Positions 34,947 to 44,181 of a stretch of DNA of 64,000 nt are shown in pieces (within the stretch, counting starts at the first letter, position 1; every line of letters begins with the position of its first letter). Made by a program: the position numbers and the translations under genes. Below the pieces are notes generated by a model that had not been told where the DNA came from, made no database searches, and saw nothing but the letters and a program-made list of their open reading frames with translations. This DNA comes from Microvirga sp. VF16 (GTDB lineage Bacteria; Pseudomonadota; Alphaproteobacteria; Rhizobiales; Beijerinckiaceae): the NCBI RefSeq assembly GCF_016864375.1, contig NZ_CP069354.1, positions 496,001 through 560,000 of the forward strand. The letters are read 5' to 3'.

Positions 34947-37574
34947 TCAGTTCAGCCGCGCGCCTTCCGGCCTCCGCTCGGCGCCGCTGACCGTCACGTC
35001 GCCGATCATCAGGCCCATGGGGCCTGCATGCACCGGTACGGTCTCGCCGTCCTTGATCACGCCGGAGAGGATGAGCTCCGCCAGCGGATCCTGCACGTTC
35101 TTCTGAATCACGCGCTTCAAGGGGCGCGCTCCGTAAGCCGCATCGTAGCCCTTGTCGGCGAGCCAGTTGCGTGCCTCCTCGTCGAGCTGCAGCACGATCT
35201 TGCGATCCTCCAAGAGCTTCTGCAGGCGGCGCATCTGGATGTCCACGATGGCGCCCATTTCCGAACGCTTCAGCCGGTGGAACAGGATGATCTCGTCCAC
35301 GCGGTTGAGGAACTCGGGCCGGAAATGCGTGCGCACCACGTCCATGACTTCCTCGCGCACCGCATCCGTGTCCTGGCCCTCGGGCTGGTTCACCAGATAT
35401 TCGGCACCGAGATTCGAGGTCATGATGATGAGCGTATTGCGGAAGTCCACGGTGCGTCCTTGCCCGTCCGTGAGGCGTCCGTCGTCGAGCACCTGCAGCA
35501 GCACGTTGAACACGTCCGGATGCGCCTTCTCGATCTCGTCGAACAGCACCACCTGATAGGGCCTGCGGCGGACGGCTTCGGTCAACGCGCCGCCCTCCTC
35601 GTAGCCTACATAGCCGGGAGGCGCGCCGATGAGCCGGGCGACCGAGTGCTTCTCCATGTATTCCGACATGTCGAGGCGGATCAGCGCCGTCTCGTCGTCG
35701 AACAGGAACGCGGCCAGCGCCTTCGTCAGCTCCGTCTTGCCGACGCCTGTGGGGCCGAGGAACATGAACGAGCCAATGGGCCGGTTCGGATCCTGCAGGC
35801 CGGCGCGCGCACGGCGCACGGCGGTTGAGACCGCCGAGACGGCCTCGGCCTGTCCGACGACGCGCTTAGCCAAATCCTGCTCCATGTGCAGCAGTTTCTC
35901 GCGCTCGCCTTCGAGCATCTTGTCGACCGGCACGCCGGTCCAGCGCGAGACGACGCCAGCCACGTGGTCGGGCGTCACCGCCTCTTCCATCAGGCCGCCG
36001 CCATCGGCTTTCGCCTCGACATCGGCGAGCTGCTTCTCGAGCCCCGGAATGACCCCGTAGGAAAGCTCACCGGCCTTCGCCCAATCGCCGTTGCGCTGCG
36101 CGGCGGCGAGCTGGTTGCGCGCCTCCTCAAGCTTCTTCTTGAGATCGGCCGCGGTGCCGAGCTTGTCTTTCTCCGCCTTCCAGCGCGCGGTGATCGCGTT
36201 CGACTGCTCTTCCAGATCCGCAAGCTCCTTCGAGAGGCGCTCGAGGCGATCCTTGGACGCCGAATCGGTCTCTTTCTTCAGGGCTTCCTGCTCGATCTTG
36301 AGGCGCACGATCTCGCGGTCGATGTTGTCGAGCTCTTCCGGCTTCGAATCGACCTGCATGCGCAGACGGGACGACGCCTCGTCGACGAGGTCGATGGCCT
36401 TGTCCGGCAGGAAGCGGTCGGTGATGTAGCGGTTCGAGAGCGTCGCCGCAGCCACGAGCGCGCTATCGGTGATGCGCACGCCGTGATGCTGCTCGTATTT
36501 CTCCTTCAGGCCGCGCAGGATCGACACGGTGTCTTCCACCGTGGGCTCGCTCACGAAGACCGGCTGGAAACGACGGGCGAGCGCCGCGTCCTTCTCCACG
36601 TGCTTACGGTACTCGTCGAGAGTCGTCGCGCCGACGCAGTGCAGCTCGCCGCGGGCAAGCGCAGGCTTCAAGAGGTTCGACGCATCCATCGCGCCATCGG
36701 CTTTTCCTGCGCCGACAAGCGTGTGCATCTCGTCGATGAACAGGATGATGCCGCCTTCGGCTGCGGTCACTTCCTGCAGCACGCTCTTCAAGCGCTCCTC
36801 GAACTCGCCGCGATACTTTGCACCCGCGATCAGTGCGCCCATGTCGAGGGCGAGAAGCTGCTTGTCCTTCAGGGATTCCGGCACGTCGCCGTTTACGATG
36901 CGCAGCGCCAGGCCTTCGACGATGGCGGTCTTGCCGACGCCGGGCTCTCCGATCAGCACCGGGTTGTTCTTGGTGCGACGCGACAGAACCTGGATCGTAC
37001 GGCGGATCTCCTCGTCGCGGCCGATGACCGGATCGAGCTTGCCGTCGCGGGCAGCTTCCGTCAGATCGCGCGCATATTTTTTCAGCGCATCATAGGCGTT
37101 CTCCGCCGTAGCGTTGTCGGCGGTGCGGCCCTTGCGCAGGGCATTGATGGCTGTGTTGAGGCCCTGGGCGGTCACGCCGGCCTGGGCCAGAATCTTGCCG
37201 GCTTCCGTATCCTTCTCCACGGCAAGGGCCAGCAGCATCCGCTCGACGGTGACGAAGGAATCGCCCGCCTTTTCGGCGGCTTTCTCGGCGGTGTCGAAGA
37301 AGCGCATCAGCTCGCGCGTCGCCTGCGGCTGCGAGGCCGAACCGGACACCTTCGGCTGCTTGGCGAGCCATTGCTCGACGGCCGCATGCGCGTCGCGGGA
37401 GCGCCCGCCGGCCCGGTCGATCAGGCCCGCGCAGAGGCCTTCCGGATCGTCGAGCAGAACTTTCAGGACATGACCGGGAGCGAGCTGCGGGTGGCCTTCG
37501 CGCACGGCAAGGTTCTGCGCCGCCTGAACGAAGCCCCGGGCGCGCTCGGTATACTTTTCAAAATTCATTCTCAT
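34947..37574 (-). CDS. clpB: ATP-dependent disaggregase ClpB
   Basis: 875 aa, full length. An N-domain of two Clp_N repeats (1-150) is followed by AAA1 with Walker [10 protein letters not shown] and Walker B IILFIDE, a coiled-coil middle domain (about 410-525) and AAA2 with Walker [10 protein letters not shown]. It works with DnaK to rescue aggregated proteins after heat or other stress. The start is [10 protein letters not shown] or the second Met. I saw no clear RpoH promoter in 37575-37743. Confidence 0.96.
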   Translation of the reverse strand: MRMNFEKYTERARGFVQAAQNLAVREGHPQLAPGHVLKVLLDDPEGLCAGLIDRAGGRSRDAHAAVEQWLAKQPKVSGSASQPQATRELMRFFDTAEKAAEKAGDSFVTVERMLLALAVEKDTEAGKILAQAGVTAQGLNTAINALRKGRTADNATAENAYDALKKYARDLTEAARDGKLDPVIGRDEEIRRTIQVLSRRTKNNPVLIGEPGVGKTAIVEGLALRIVNGDVPESLKDKQLLALDMGALIAGAKYRGEFEERLKSVLQEVTAAEGGIILFIDEMHTLVGAGKADGAMDASNLLKPALARGELHCVGATTLDEYRKHVEKDAALARRFQPVFVSEPTVEDTVSILRGLKEKYEQHHGVRITDSALVAAATLSNRYITDRFLPDKAIDLVDEASSRLRMQVDSKPEELDNIDREIVRLKIEQEALKKETDSASKDRLERLSKELADLEEQSNAITARWKAEKDKLGTAADLKKKLEEARNQLAAAQRNGDWAKAGELSYGVIPGLEKQLADVEAKADGGGLMEEAVTPDHVAGVVSRWTGVPVDKMLEGEREKLLHMEQDLAKRVVGQAEAVSAVSTAVRRARAGLQDPNRPIGSFMFLGPTGVGKTELTKALAAFLFDDETALIRLDMSEYMEKHSVARLIGAPPGYVGYEEGGALTEAVRRRPYQVVLFDEIEKAHPDVFNVLLQVLDDGRLTDGQGRTVDFRNTLIIMTSNLGAEYLVNQPEGQDTDAVREEVMDVVRTHFRPEFLNRVDEIILFHRLKRSEMGAIVDIQMRRLQKLLEDRKIVLQLDEEARNWLADKGYDAAYGARPLKRVIQKNVQDPLAELILSGVIKDGETVPVHAGPMGLMIGDVTVSGAERRPEGARLN

Positions 37575-37743
37575 CCCTCCTCAGATCCGCCCGCCCTTCT
37601 GGAGGCACAGGCCGATCCTGCGATGTCGGACCTCCCTTTGGAGCATCCGCGAACCTTAGGTGGGTGCATTGATCCGGAACAACAAGGGGAGGAACCCGCT
37701 CGCGGCGCTGGCATTGACCCTGCAACCATTCAAGGAGGTTCCC

Positions 37744-38070
37744 ATGATCCGCGATCCGCGCTCAGACGCCGAGAAAGCCCGCGCCGACCTTGCCCGCAAT
37801 GCGGAGCTTGGCCTTGCGGTGCCCGAAAGCCCGGTCGAGGAAGGACCCTCTGTCACCCCGGAGACCTTTGGCGATACGACCGAAATGGCCCGGAAAGAAG
37901 CTCGGGACCAGGCCGCCGCCCAGCGTGCCGAGCCTCTTGAGACAGATGATGGGGATTCCACAGGCACCGGAACAATTCCGCCAAGCGGGCGCGTTCCCGT
38001 CTACCCCGATGAATTGGAAACCGAGCGGCCGGATGATGACGAAGACATCCTGTCGCGCGCAAAGGAGTGA
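37744..38070 (+). CDS. Acidic hydrophilic hypothetical protein (108 aa)
   Basis: The ATG at 37744 follows AAGGAGGTTCCC, a strong ribosome site. No recognised domain or membrane segment. Residues 1-40 may be helical (DAEKARADLARNAELGL); the remainder is acidic and Pro-rich (GTGTIPPSGRVPVYPDELETE). Likely disordered. It is followed after six bases by another small hydrophilic gene and a shared terminator, so the two form an operon. Function unknown; the setting beside clpB hints at stress (weak inference). Confidence 0.7.
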   Translation: MIRDPRSDAEKARADLARNAELGLAVPESPVEEGPSVTPETFGDTTEMARKEARDQAAAQRAEPLETDDGDSTGTGTIPPSGRVPVYPDELETERPDDDEDILSRAKE

Positions 38071-38076
38071 TGCACC

Positions 38077-38352
38077 ATGGTTCTATCGAAGATGATGTCC
38101 CGCCTCAGCCCCAAGAAGCGCAAGGCCGAACAGGCCGACAAGGCGCGCGAGGAGTTGAAGGCCAATGCCGAAAAGGCCCTACGCATGAAGCAGGAGGCCG
38201 GACCCACCGCCCATATTCCGGAGCATAAGACTGCGAACGAGGGCATGCACCAGGATCCGCACCGGGTGGAGGTGGAACATTCTCGTCGCGAAGCCGGTTT
38301 CACGCCGCAGATGAAGCGGTCCAAGGTGGCCCGCTCGGGCGACGCTTCTTAA
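38077..38352 (+). CDS. Basic hydrophilic hypothetical protein (91 aa)
   Basis: Lys/Glu-rich, probably helical at first (KKRKAEQADKAREELKANAEKA), then a His- and Arg-rich tail (EHKTANEGMHQDPHRVEVEH). No known domain. Second gene of a two-gene operon with the 108-aa protein and ends at a good terminator. Function unknown. Confidence 0.68.
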   Translation: MVLSKMMSRLSPKKRKAEQADKAREELKANAEKALRMKQEAGPTAHIPEHKTANEGMHQDPHRVEVEHSRREAGFTPQMKRSKVARSGDAS

Positions 38353-38377
38353 GCGTGGCGGTTACGCTTTTTTGGCG

Positions 38378-38406
38378 AAAGCCCCGCCGAATGGCGGGGC
38401 TTTTTC
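38378..38406 (+). terminator. Terminator of the two small hydrophilic genes
   Basis: AAAGCCCCGCC-GAAT-GGCGGGGCTTTTTCG, 25 bases past the stop at 38352. Confidence 0.9.
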
Positions 38407-38423
38407 GTTGTTCAATCCCTCCA

Positions 38424-38511
38424 GGTCATCCCTGGGCCTGTCCCGGGAATCCACGTCTTATTCGGCACTGGCGTGAGACGTGGATGGCCGGAACAAGTCC
38501 GGCCATGACGG
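38424..38511. repeat. Dispersed repeat, family A, copy before the MOSC gene
   Basis: GGTCATCCCTGGGCC to CCGGCCATGACGG with internal CCACGTCTTA and TGAGACGTGG arms, similar to the second unit at 24.2 kb. Confidence 0.7.
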
Positions 38512-38576
38512 GAGAGGCGCGGAACGTTTAAGCAGGTCCCTTGCCCCGCACCCCCGCGCCCTCTATCGCTGAAGCC

Positions 38577-39362
38577 ATGAGCATCCGCATCACGTCCCTC
38601 CAGCGCTATCCGGTCAAGGGCCTGTCGCCCGAGCCGCTGACGTCCGTCACTCTCACCAAGGGCGACTACTTTCCCGGCGACCGGCTGTTTGCCATCGAGA
38701 ACGGGCCGGCCGGGTTCGATCCGGACAAGCCGCAGCATCAGCCCAAGATCAAGTTCCTGATGCTGATGAAGAACGAGAGCCTGGCGCGGCTGAAAACCCG
38801 CTATCTCGATTCGATCACCACGCTCTTCATCGAGCAGGGCGGGCGCGAGGTGGTTCGCGGCGATCTCTCGACACGGGAAGGGCGGCTTGCCATCGAAGCT
38901 TACTTCCGTCGCTTTATGCCGAAGGAACTGCGCGGCCCGCCGAAGGTGCTTTCAGCACCCGACGGCTTCCGCTTCACCGATTCCCGGCGCGGTTTCGTCT
39001 CGCTCATCAATCTGGCGAGCGTGCGTGAACTGGAGAATGTGGTCGGTGCGCCGGTCGATCCATTGCGCTTTCGCGGCAATATTCATATCGAGGGTCTGGC
39101 GCCGTGGGCCGAGTTCGACCTCGTCGGCCAGGTGCTGACCGCGCCCTCGGGCCTGCGTCTCAAAGTCACCAGTCGCATCACGCGCTGCGCCGCCACCAAT
39201 GTGGATCCGGAGAGAGGCATCCGCGACCTGGAAATCCCGAAAAGCCTGATGAAAGCCTATGGCCATTTCGATTGCGGCATCTATGCCGAAGTGCTCGATG
39301 GCGGCGTGATCGAGACCGGCGACAGTCTCGATCGCGAGCAGGCGACGCTGGCGCTTGAGTGA
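38577..39362 (+). CDS. MOSC domain protein
   Basis: 261 aa. The N-terminal MOSC_N beta-barrel (ITSLQRYPVKGLSPEPLTSVTL, GDRLFAIENG) is followed by a MOSC domain (FRGNIHIEGLAPWAEFDLVG, TSRITRCAATNVDPERG) with the conserved Cys. MOSC proteins transfer sulfur or bind molybdenum cofactor, as in YcbX/YiiM detoxifying reductases. It is short, without a ferredoxin domain, so it would need a partner reductase. The ATG at 38577 gives the family N-terminus. Confidence 0.85.
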   Translation: MSIRITSLQRYPVKGLSPEPLTSVTLTKGDYFPGDRLFAIENGPAGFDPDKPQHQPKIKFLMLMKNESLARLKTRYLDSITTLFIEQGGREVVRGDLSTREGRLAIEAYFRRFMPKELRGPPKVLSAPDGFRFTDSRRGFVSLINLASVRELENVVGAPVDPLRFRGNIHIEGLAPWAEFDLVGQVLTAPSGLRLKVTSRITRCAATNVDPERGIRDLEIPKSLMKAYGHFDCGIYAEVLDGGVIETGDSLDREQATLALE

Positions 39363-39378
39363 TCCATGCCGTCGAGGC

Positions 39379-39640
39379 CTACCCCGCGGCCTCGCCTACC
39401 TGCTGGGCGATTGCGTCCACGTTGTACGAAATCCTTGGTCTTGGTCAGCATCGGCAAAACCAATCCCGGCGAGCCGATCCCGTAGCCCAGGCGCAGCCCT
39501 GCGAGGGAGTAGCCCTTGCTCATCGTGCGAAGGAGCAGGACGTTGTCGCACTCCCGCGCCAGATTGGCGGTATCGTGCGCCATTCCCGGATCGACGAAGT
39601 CGACATAGGGTTGGTATCGGACATAGCGGCAGCCTTCTTG
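39379..39640 (-). pseudogene. hisC remnant, frameshifted and truncated at the 5' side
   Basis: The minus strand reads YVDFVDPGMAHDTANLARE, LLLRTMSKGYSLAGLRLGYG and LPMLTKTKD, the PLP-lysine region of a histidinol-phosphate aminotransferase. One extra T near 39430 shifts the frame; in the shifted frame YNVDAIAQQVGEAAG and a TAG follow. The N-terminal two thirds and the C-terminus are gone. It differs from the intact hisC at 13-14 kb, so it is not a recent partial copy of that gene. It abuts the DUF983 stop. Confidence 0.85.
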
Positions 39641-39653
39641 AACGGCGAAAGAC

Positions 39654-40088
39654 TCAGCCGCCCGACGCGGCGGACCCGACGGAGCTTACCTCATTCTTCG
39701 CATCGGCCCGTTGCGGGGTTGCGAAACGGCCTTCCTCGGCCTTGTAGAAGTACTGGCTGGCGACCAGCATGCCCTTGAACGGACGGATCGTCGGCACGCA
39801 GCTCAGCAACAGAAACGGCAAGGTCGAGAGCAAGTGCACCCACAGACCCGGCTCGTAGGCCATCTCGATCCACACGCCGAATGCCGTTGCGGGAATGGCC
39901 ATCGTCATCATGACGAAGAAGGCCGGACCGTCGGCCGGGTCAGCGAAGGAGAAGTCGAGGCCGCACGACTCGCAACGCGGGGCGAGCGTCAGGAAGCCGT
40001 TGAATAGGCGGCCTTTCCCGCATTTGGGGCAGCGGCACTTGAGGCCGTACTTGAGGACGGCGTCCTTGGCGGTCAGGGTCTTGGTCAT
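39654..40088 (-). CDS. DUF983 membrane protein with zinc-ribbon-like cysteines
   Basis: 144 aa. CRCPKCGKGRLF and RCESCGLDFSF give two Cys pairs (residues about 19-45), followed by two membrane helices (PAFFVMMTMAIPATAFGVWI and LLSTLPFLLLSCVPTIRPF). This matches DUF983, small inner-membrane proteins of unknown role. The ATG at 40088 with GAAGGA upstream is preferred; an ATG at 40154 would lie inside the palindrome at 40134-40158. Divergent from a MocR-type regulator. Confidence 0.83.
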   Translation of the reverse strand: MTKTLTAKDAVLKYGLKCRCPKCGKGRLFNGFLTLAPRCESCGLDFSFADPADGPAFFVMMTMAIPATAFGVWIEMAYEPGLWVHLLSTLPFLLLSCVPTIRPFKGMLVASQYFYKAEEGRFATPQRADAKNEVSSVGSAASGG

Positions 40089-40133
40089 CTCAGATCCTTC
40101 AGATCTAGGCCCGGTTTTCGGGGTCAGTTGTAT

Positions 40134-40262
40134 ATGTATGGATTGATTGTCCATACATTAGGCAATAATTTCGGTGCCCGAGCCGAGAAGATGCAACGGA
40201 CCGGGTCGAGGTTTGCACCAGCCCACTTTGCACATTATGTATGTCGTGCATGAGCCATACAT
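40134..40262. promoter_or_regulatory. Two TGTATG/CATACA dyads between DUF983 and a MocR gene
   Basis: Dyad 1 is ATGTATGGA-N7-TCCATACAT (40134-40158). Dyad 2 is ATGTATG-N12-CATACAT (40237-40262). Their centres are about 103 bases apart, near ten helical turns. They lie in the divergent region 40089-40288 and are candidate binding sites for the neighbouring MocR-type regulator. Confidence 0.6.
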
Positions 40263-40288
40263 TTACAAGACAAGAAGGTCAAGGAAAC

Positions 40289-41674
40289 GTGTTGTCCTGG
40301 TTGCCGCAGATCGAGAAGGAAAGCGGGCCGAAGTACCTGGCCATTGCGGAGGCTCTGCTGGCCGACGTGCAGTCCGGACGCCTCAAGCCCGGGTACCGCC
40401 TGCCGCCGCAGCGCCAGCTCGCGAAAGAACTCGGAGTGGACCTCACCACCGTCACCCGCGCCTTCAACGAGGCCCGCAGGATGGGGCTGATAGAGGCCAA
40501 CACCGGACGGGGGAGCTACGTGCGGGGCAAGGCGCCGGAACAGGACAATGCCGGGCCCGCCGACTCCCCGATCATCGACTTGAGCATGAACATGCCACCG
40601 CAGCCATCGGCGGCGAGGCTGCGCGAGCGTATCCAGGAGGGAATTGCAGGTGTCCTTTCGTCTCCCCACGGACTCATGCACCTGCACTACCAGGAGAGCG
40701 TCGGCGCCGGGCCGGATCGCGCGGCAGCCGCCCGATGGCTCGGCGCACGCCTGGGTCCGGTCCCGGTCGATCGCCTCGTGGTGACATCAGGCGCCCAGAC
40801 GGCGCTCTATGCCGTCGTGCGGGTTCTGGTTCAGGCGGGCGAGGCCATCGGCGTGCCGGATCTCACTTATCCGGGCCTGCGCGCGATCGCCGAGCAGCTC
40901 AAGGTACGGCTGGTGCCCGTAGCCATGGACCGGGAAGGGATCGACCCTGCCGCTCTGGAGGACGCATGCCGGCGTGAGAAGCTGAGAGCGGTCTACTGCG
41001 TCCCCACCGTCCACAATCCGACAACAGCGACCATGTCCACCCAGCGGCGCGAAGCTGTCGCCGAAGTGGCACGCCGCACCGGCATCGCGATTATCGAGGA
41101 TGACGCCTACGGCGCACTGCCCCGCCAGGCTCCGGCACCGATCGCAGCGCTCGCGCCGGAGATCACTTGGCACATCGCCACCCTGTCGAAGTGCGTGACA
41201 CCCACCCTAAGGACGGCCTACGTGGTTACACCCGGGTTTGCCGACACCCTGCGGCTCGCGGCAGAAATCCGGGCCATGTCCCTGATGATGCCGCCCCTCA
41301 TGGCGGCCCTCGCCTCGAAATGGATCCTGGACGGCACGCTGGATGCCATCACGGCGGCCATTCGCGAGGAGAGTGCCGCCAGGCAGTCTATCGCACGCCG
41401 AACTCTGCAAGGCCTCGAATTCCAGGCTCACCCGGAAGGACATCATCTCTGGCTGACCCTGCCGGAGCGTTGGCGCCGGACCGACCTCAACCTCTATGCG
41501 CGGCAGTCGGGCCTTGCCCTGGTGCCAAGCGAGGCCTTCGCGGTCGGGCCTGCTCCGGAGGCCATTCGCGTCTCTCTTGGCGCGGCACAGAACCAAGCCG
41601 TGCTGGAACGCGGGCTCAACCTTCTGGCGACGGTCCTGTCGCATGGCCCCAGCGCTCTGTCCTCGATCGTGTGA
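40289..41674 (+). CDS. MocR-type (GntR/aminotransferase) transcriptional regulator
   Basis: 461 aa. A GntR winged helix (residues about 12-80: LAIAEALLADVQSGRLKPGYRLPPQRQLAKEL) is fused to an aminotransferase class I fold (about 110-455) with VHNPTTATMS and the PLP lysine in IATLSKCVTPTLRTAY near residue 301. Such proteins sense amino compounds through PLP. The GTG at 40289 (AAGGA just upstream) gives the usual LSWLPQI start; the frame is open from 40241 but that region is the operator-like dyad. The target is probably DUF983 and/or itself. Confidence 0.87.
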   Translation: MLSWLPQIEKESGPKYLAIAEALLADVQSGRLKPGYRLPPQRQLAKELGVDLTTVTRAFNEARRMGLIEANTGRGSYVRGKAPEQDNAGPADSPIIDLSMNMPPQPSAARLRERIQEGIAGVLSSPHGLMHLHYQESVGAGPDRAAAARWLGARLGPVPVDRLVVTSGAQTALYAVVRVLVQAGEAIGVPDLTYPGLRAIAEQLKVRLVPVAMDREGIDPAALEDACRREKLRAVYCVPTVHNPTTATMSTQRREAVAEVARRTGIAIIEDDAYGALPRQAPAPIAALAPEITWHIATLSKCVTPTLRTAYVVTPGFADTLRLAAEIRAMSLMMPPLMAALASKWILDGTLDAITAAIREESAARQSIARRTLQGLEFQAHPEGHHLWLTLPERWRRTDLNLYARQSGLALVPSEAFAVGPAPEAIRVSLGAAQNQAVLERGLNLLATVLSHGPSALSSIV

Positions 41675-42115
41675 CCTGCTTAAAGCGCGGGTACTGTCGC
41701 GTCCTCAATCAGCGCGAGGGGATCGCGACGACGTAACAGCTAACTCGATCACCTGGTGGGGCGGACCCCGATGGAATGGATAAACGGGAGCCGTAAAGGT
41801 CGCCTAATGGCAGGGGGCGGAAGTACACCGAATGTCCGCTTACGCGGGAGCACCAGACATTCCAAAAAGTCGGCGAACTTCATGCCTGACCTATTGCGAT
41901 CCTAAGATCTGGACGGCGAACGACCGCATAGGGAGCCGGTTTTTCGATTGAGCTTCGCGAACGACAGGGATGCGTCCCTGTCGTCCAAGTAAAGTTAGAC
42001 GATGGACTGGACTGTCTCCTCCTCCAACATCGTCTCCCTTTACTTTCATCAGCGGATGGAGAGCACTCGATTTGATTGTGATGCCACGCCGAGGACAGGG
42101 TGGCATCACGCAAAC
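41675..42115. other. 441-base gap with two perfect stem-loops, no gene seen
   Basis: Between convergent MocR and aldo/keto reductase genes. Stem 1: ACGACAGGGA-TGCG-TCCCTGTCGT (41961-41984). Stem 2: GTGATGCCAC and GTGGCATCAC around 12 bases (42078-42109), seven bases past the reductase stop. Neither has a T run. Base composition is lower in GC than the neighbours. No recognisable coding frame. Confidence 0.55.
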
Positions 42116-43114
<999 letters not shown>

Positions 43115-43127
43115 TCATTCCTTTTGT

Positions 43128-43463
43128 TTAACGCCATAGATCCACCGGCAGACTGGCCAGCGATGCCCAGTTCTGTCCGGCCGTGGGTCTCCCGCATTGC
43201 AGGGACGGGCTTTCTGTTGGGGTGGCATTGCCCAAAGCTGTCAGCGCGGCGATCGTTGCAGTCTCGCGGCCGCGTAGATTGAGGTCCGGTCGGCTGTCGA
43301 TGTCGCCGAAAGGAAACTCGAACAGATAGGTTGCAAAGTCGGGTGCCATGTCTGCCAGGGCCGCGATCACATTGTTGCTGCCGGCTTCGCCGTCAATTTC
43401 AGCGAGCATGCGCCGGCCGCGCGCGAGCCGGCTTTCGTCGGTGCTCTGGAGGTGCCGGGTCAT
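43128..43463 (-). pseudogene. Truncated carboxymuconolactone decarboxylase-like gene
   Basis: The first 80 residues look like the start of a CMD-family protein: MAPDFATYLFEFPFGDIDSR followed by LNLRGRETATIAALTALGNA. The expected continuation with the conserved Cys and His (xHxxxALNxG) is missing. Instead the chain ends in an unrelated SPSLQCGRPTAGQNWA tail. So a 3' deletion or rearrangement next to the reductase gene is likely. It overlaps the 3' end of merR by 65 bases if read from 43463; a start at 43409 would reduce that to 11. Confidence 0.6.
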
Positions 43464-43827
43464 ATTCCTTTCTCCTCATCGTTGTGGCGGTGTAGCCGGC
43501 GATCTTGTTGTCGAGGAGGAGAAGGCAATCCGACAGTTCGGCCAGGCGGGCACGCACACGTTCGCGATGCTGTTCCAGCAGCTCACGGCGTTCCGCTTCC
43601 GTGTCGACGCCGCGCTCCCGCAAGGCTGCGTAGCGCAGCATCTCCCGGATCGGCATGGCGGTCATCTTCAAACGGCCGAGGAATTCGATCCAGATCAGGA
43701 TTGATGCGTCGTAGTCACGCTGACCCGATTGATCCCTGTCGGCATATGGAAGCAGCCCGATCCGTTCATAGTAACGGATGGTGTGGGCTGACAACCCCGA
43801 GCACTTCGCCAGTTCCCCGATCTTCAT
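43399..43827 (-). CDS. MerR family transcriptional regulator
   Basis: 142 aa. The MerR winged helix covers residues 1-70 (MKIGELAKCSGLSAHTIRYYERIGLLP) and a coiled-coil dimerisation helix follows (about 80-120). No C-terminal metal-binding Cys pair is evident, so it is more like the aldehyde/redox regulators (AdhR/NmlR type) than metal sensors. It reads from a promoter with a 19-base spacer, 30 bases upstream of its ATG, and should autoregulate and control the aldo/keto reductase. Confidence 0.88.
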   Translation of the reverse strand: MKIGELAKCSGLSAHTIRYYERIGLLPYADRDQSGQRDYDASILIWIEFLGRLKMTAMPIREMLRYAALRERGVDTEAERRELLEQHRERVRARLAELSDCLLLLDNKIAGYTATTMRRKEYDPAPPEHRRKPARARPAHAR

Positions 43828-43856
43828 GGATGCTCTCTTTCGCCCCGATGCTTCCA

Positions 43857-43887
43857 AGGCTAGGGGTTGGAGCGCACTCTAAGTCAA
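43857..43887 (-). promoter_or_regulatory. MerR-type promoter with 19-base spacer
   Basis: Minus strand: TTGACT (43887-43882), 19-base spacer, TAGCCT (43862-43857). The spacer carries the dyad CTTAGAGTGCGCTCCAA. The elongated spacer plus dyad is the signature of MerR-activated promoters. Confidence 0.78.
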
Positions 43888-44181
43888 GGGGCAAAATGGC
43901 TTCGCCAGTGCCGCAATAGAGGCGACGGTTGTGCGTCGTCCGTGGGTCGATAGCAGAAGGACCGCAATCCGAGCCAAAAGGCGGCTCTTGGGGTCCCCGG
44001 ACCAAAGAGCTTGGCCGGCTTTGGTGCTTCAAAGCCGATGTTTGTTGCGCGGCCTGAATGTCTGACCCATTGCAGAACTTCAGCTTGCGCGGCCTAGCAA
44101 TTGTCGTAGGTCAGGAATTCGTTGGATGTTTCTTCGAATGGCCGTGCTTCCTATCTCTCGATCAGGGCCTCAGCCGAAAGT
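43888..44181. other. Gap between the MerR promoter and the M20 deacylase gene
   Basis: 294 bases on the upstream side of merR and downstream of the M20 gene. I see no coding frame with family likeness and no repeat copy. Confidence 0.4.

Noticed and set aside
37682..37725. EcfG-type promoter before the 108-aa gene
   Set aside because: GGAAC with CATT 16 bases later has a wrong base in the -10 and short spacing; weaker than the exact match at 32174-32199.
35886..37940. Long open frame on the plus strand opposite clpB
   Set aside because: ClpB on the minus strand is unmistakable; the opposite frame is Arg/His-rich with no family likeness, as expected from high GC codon positions.
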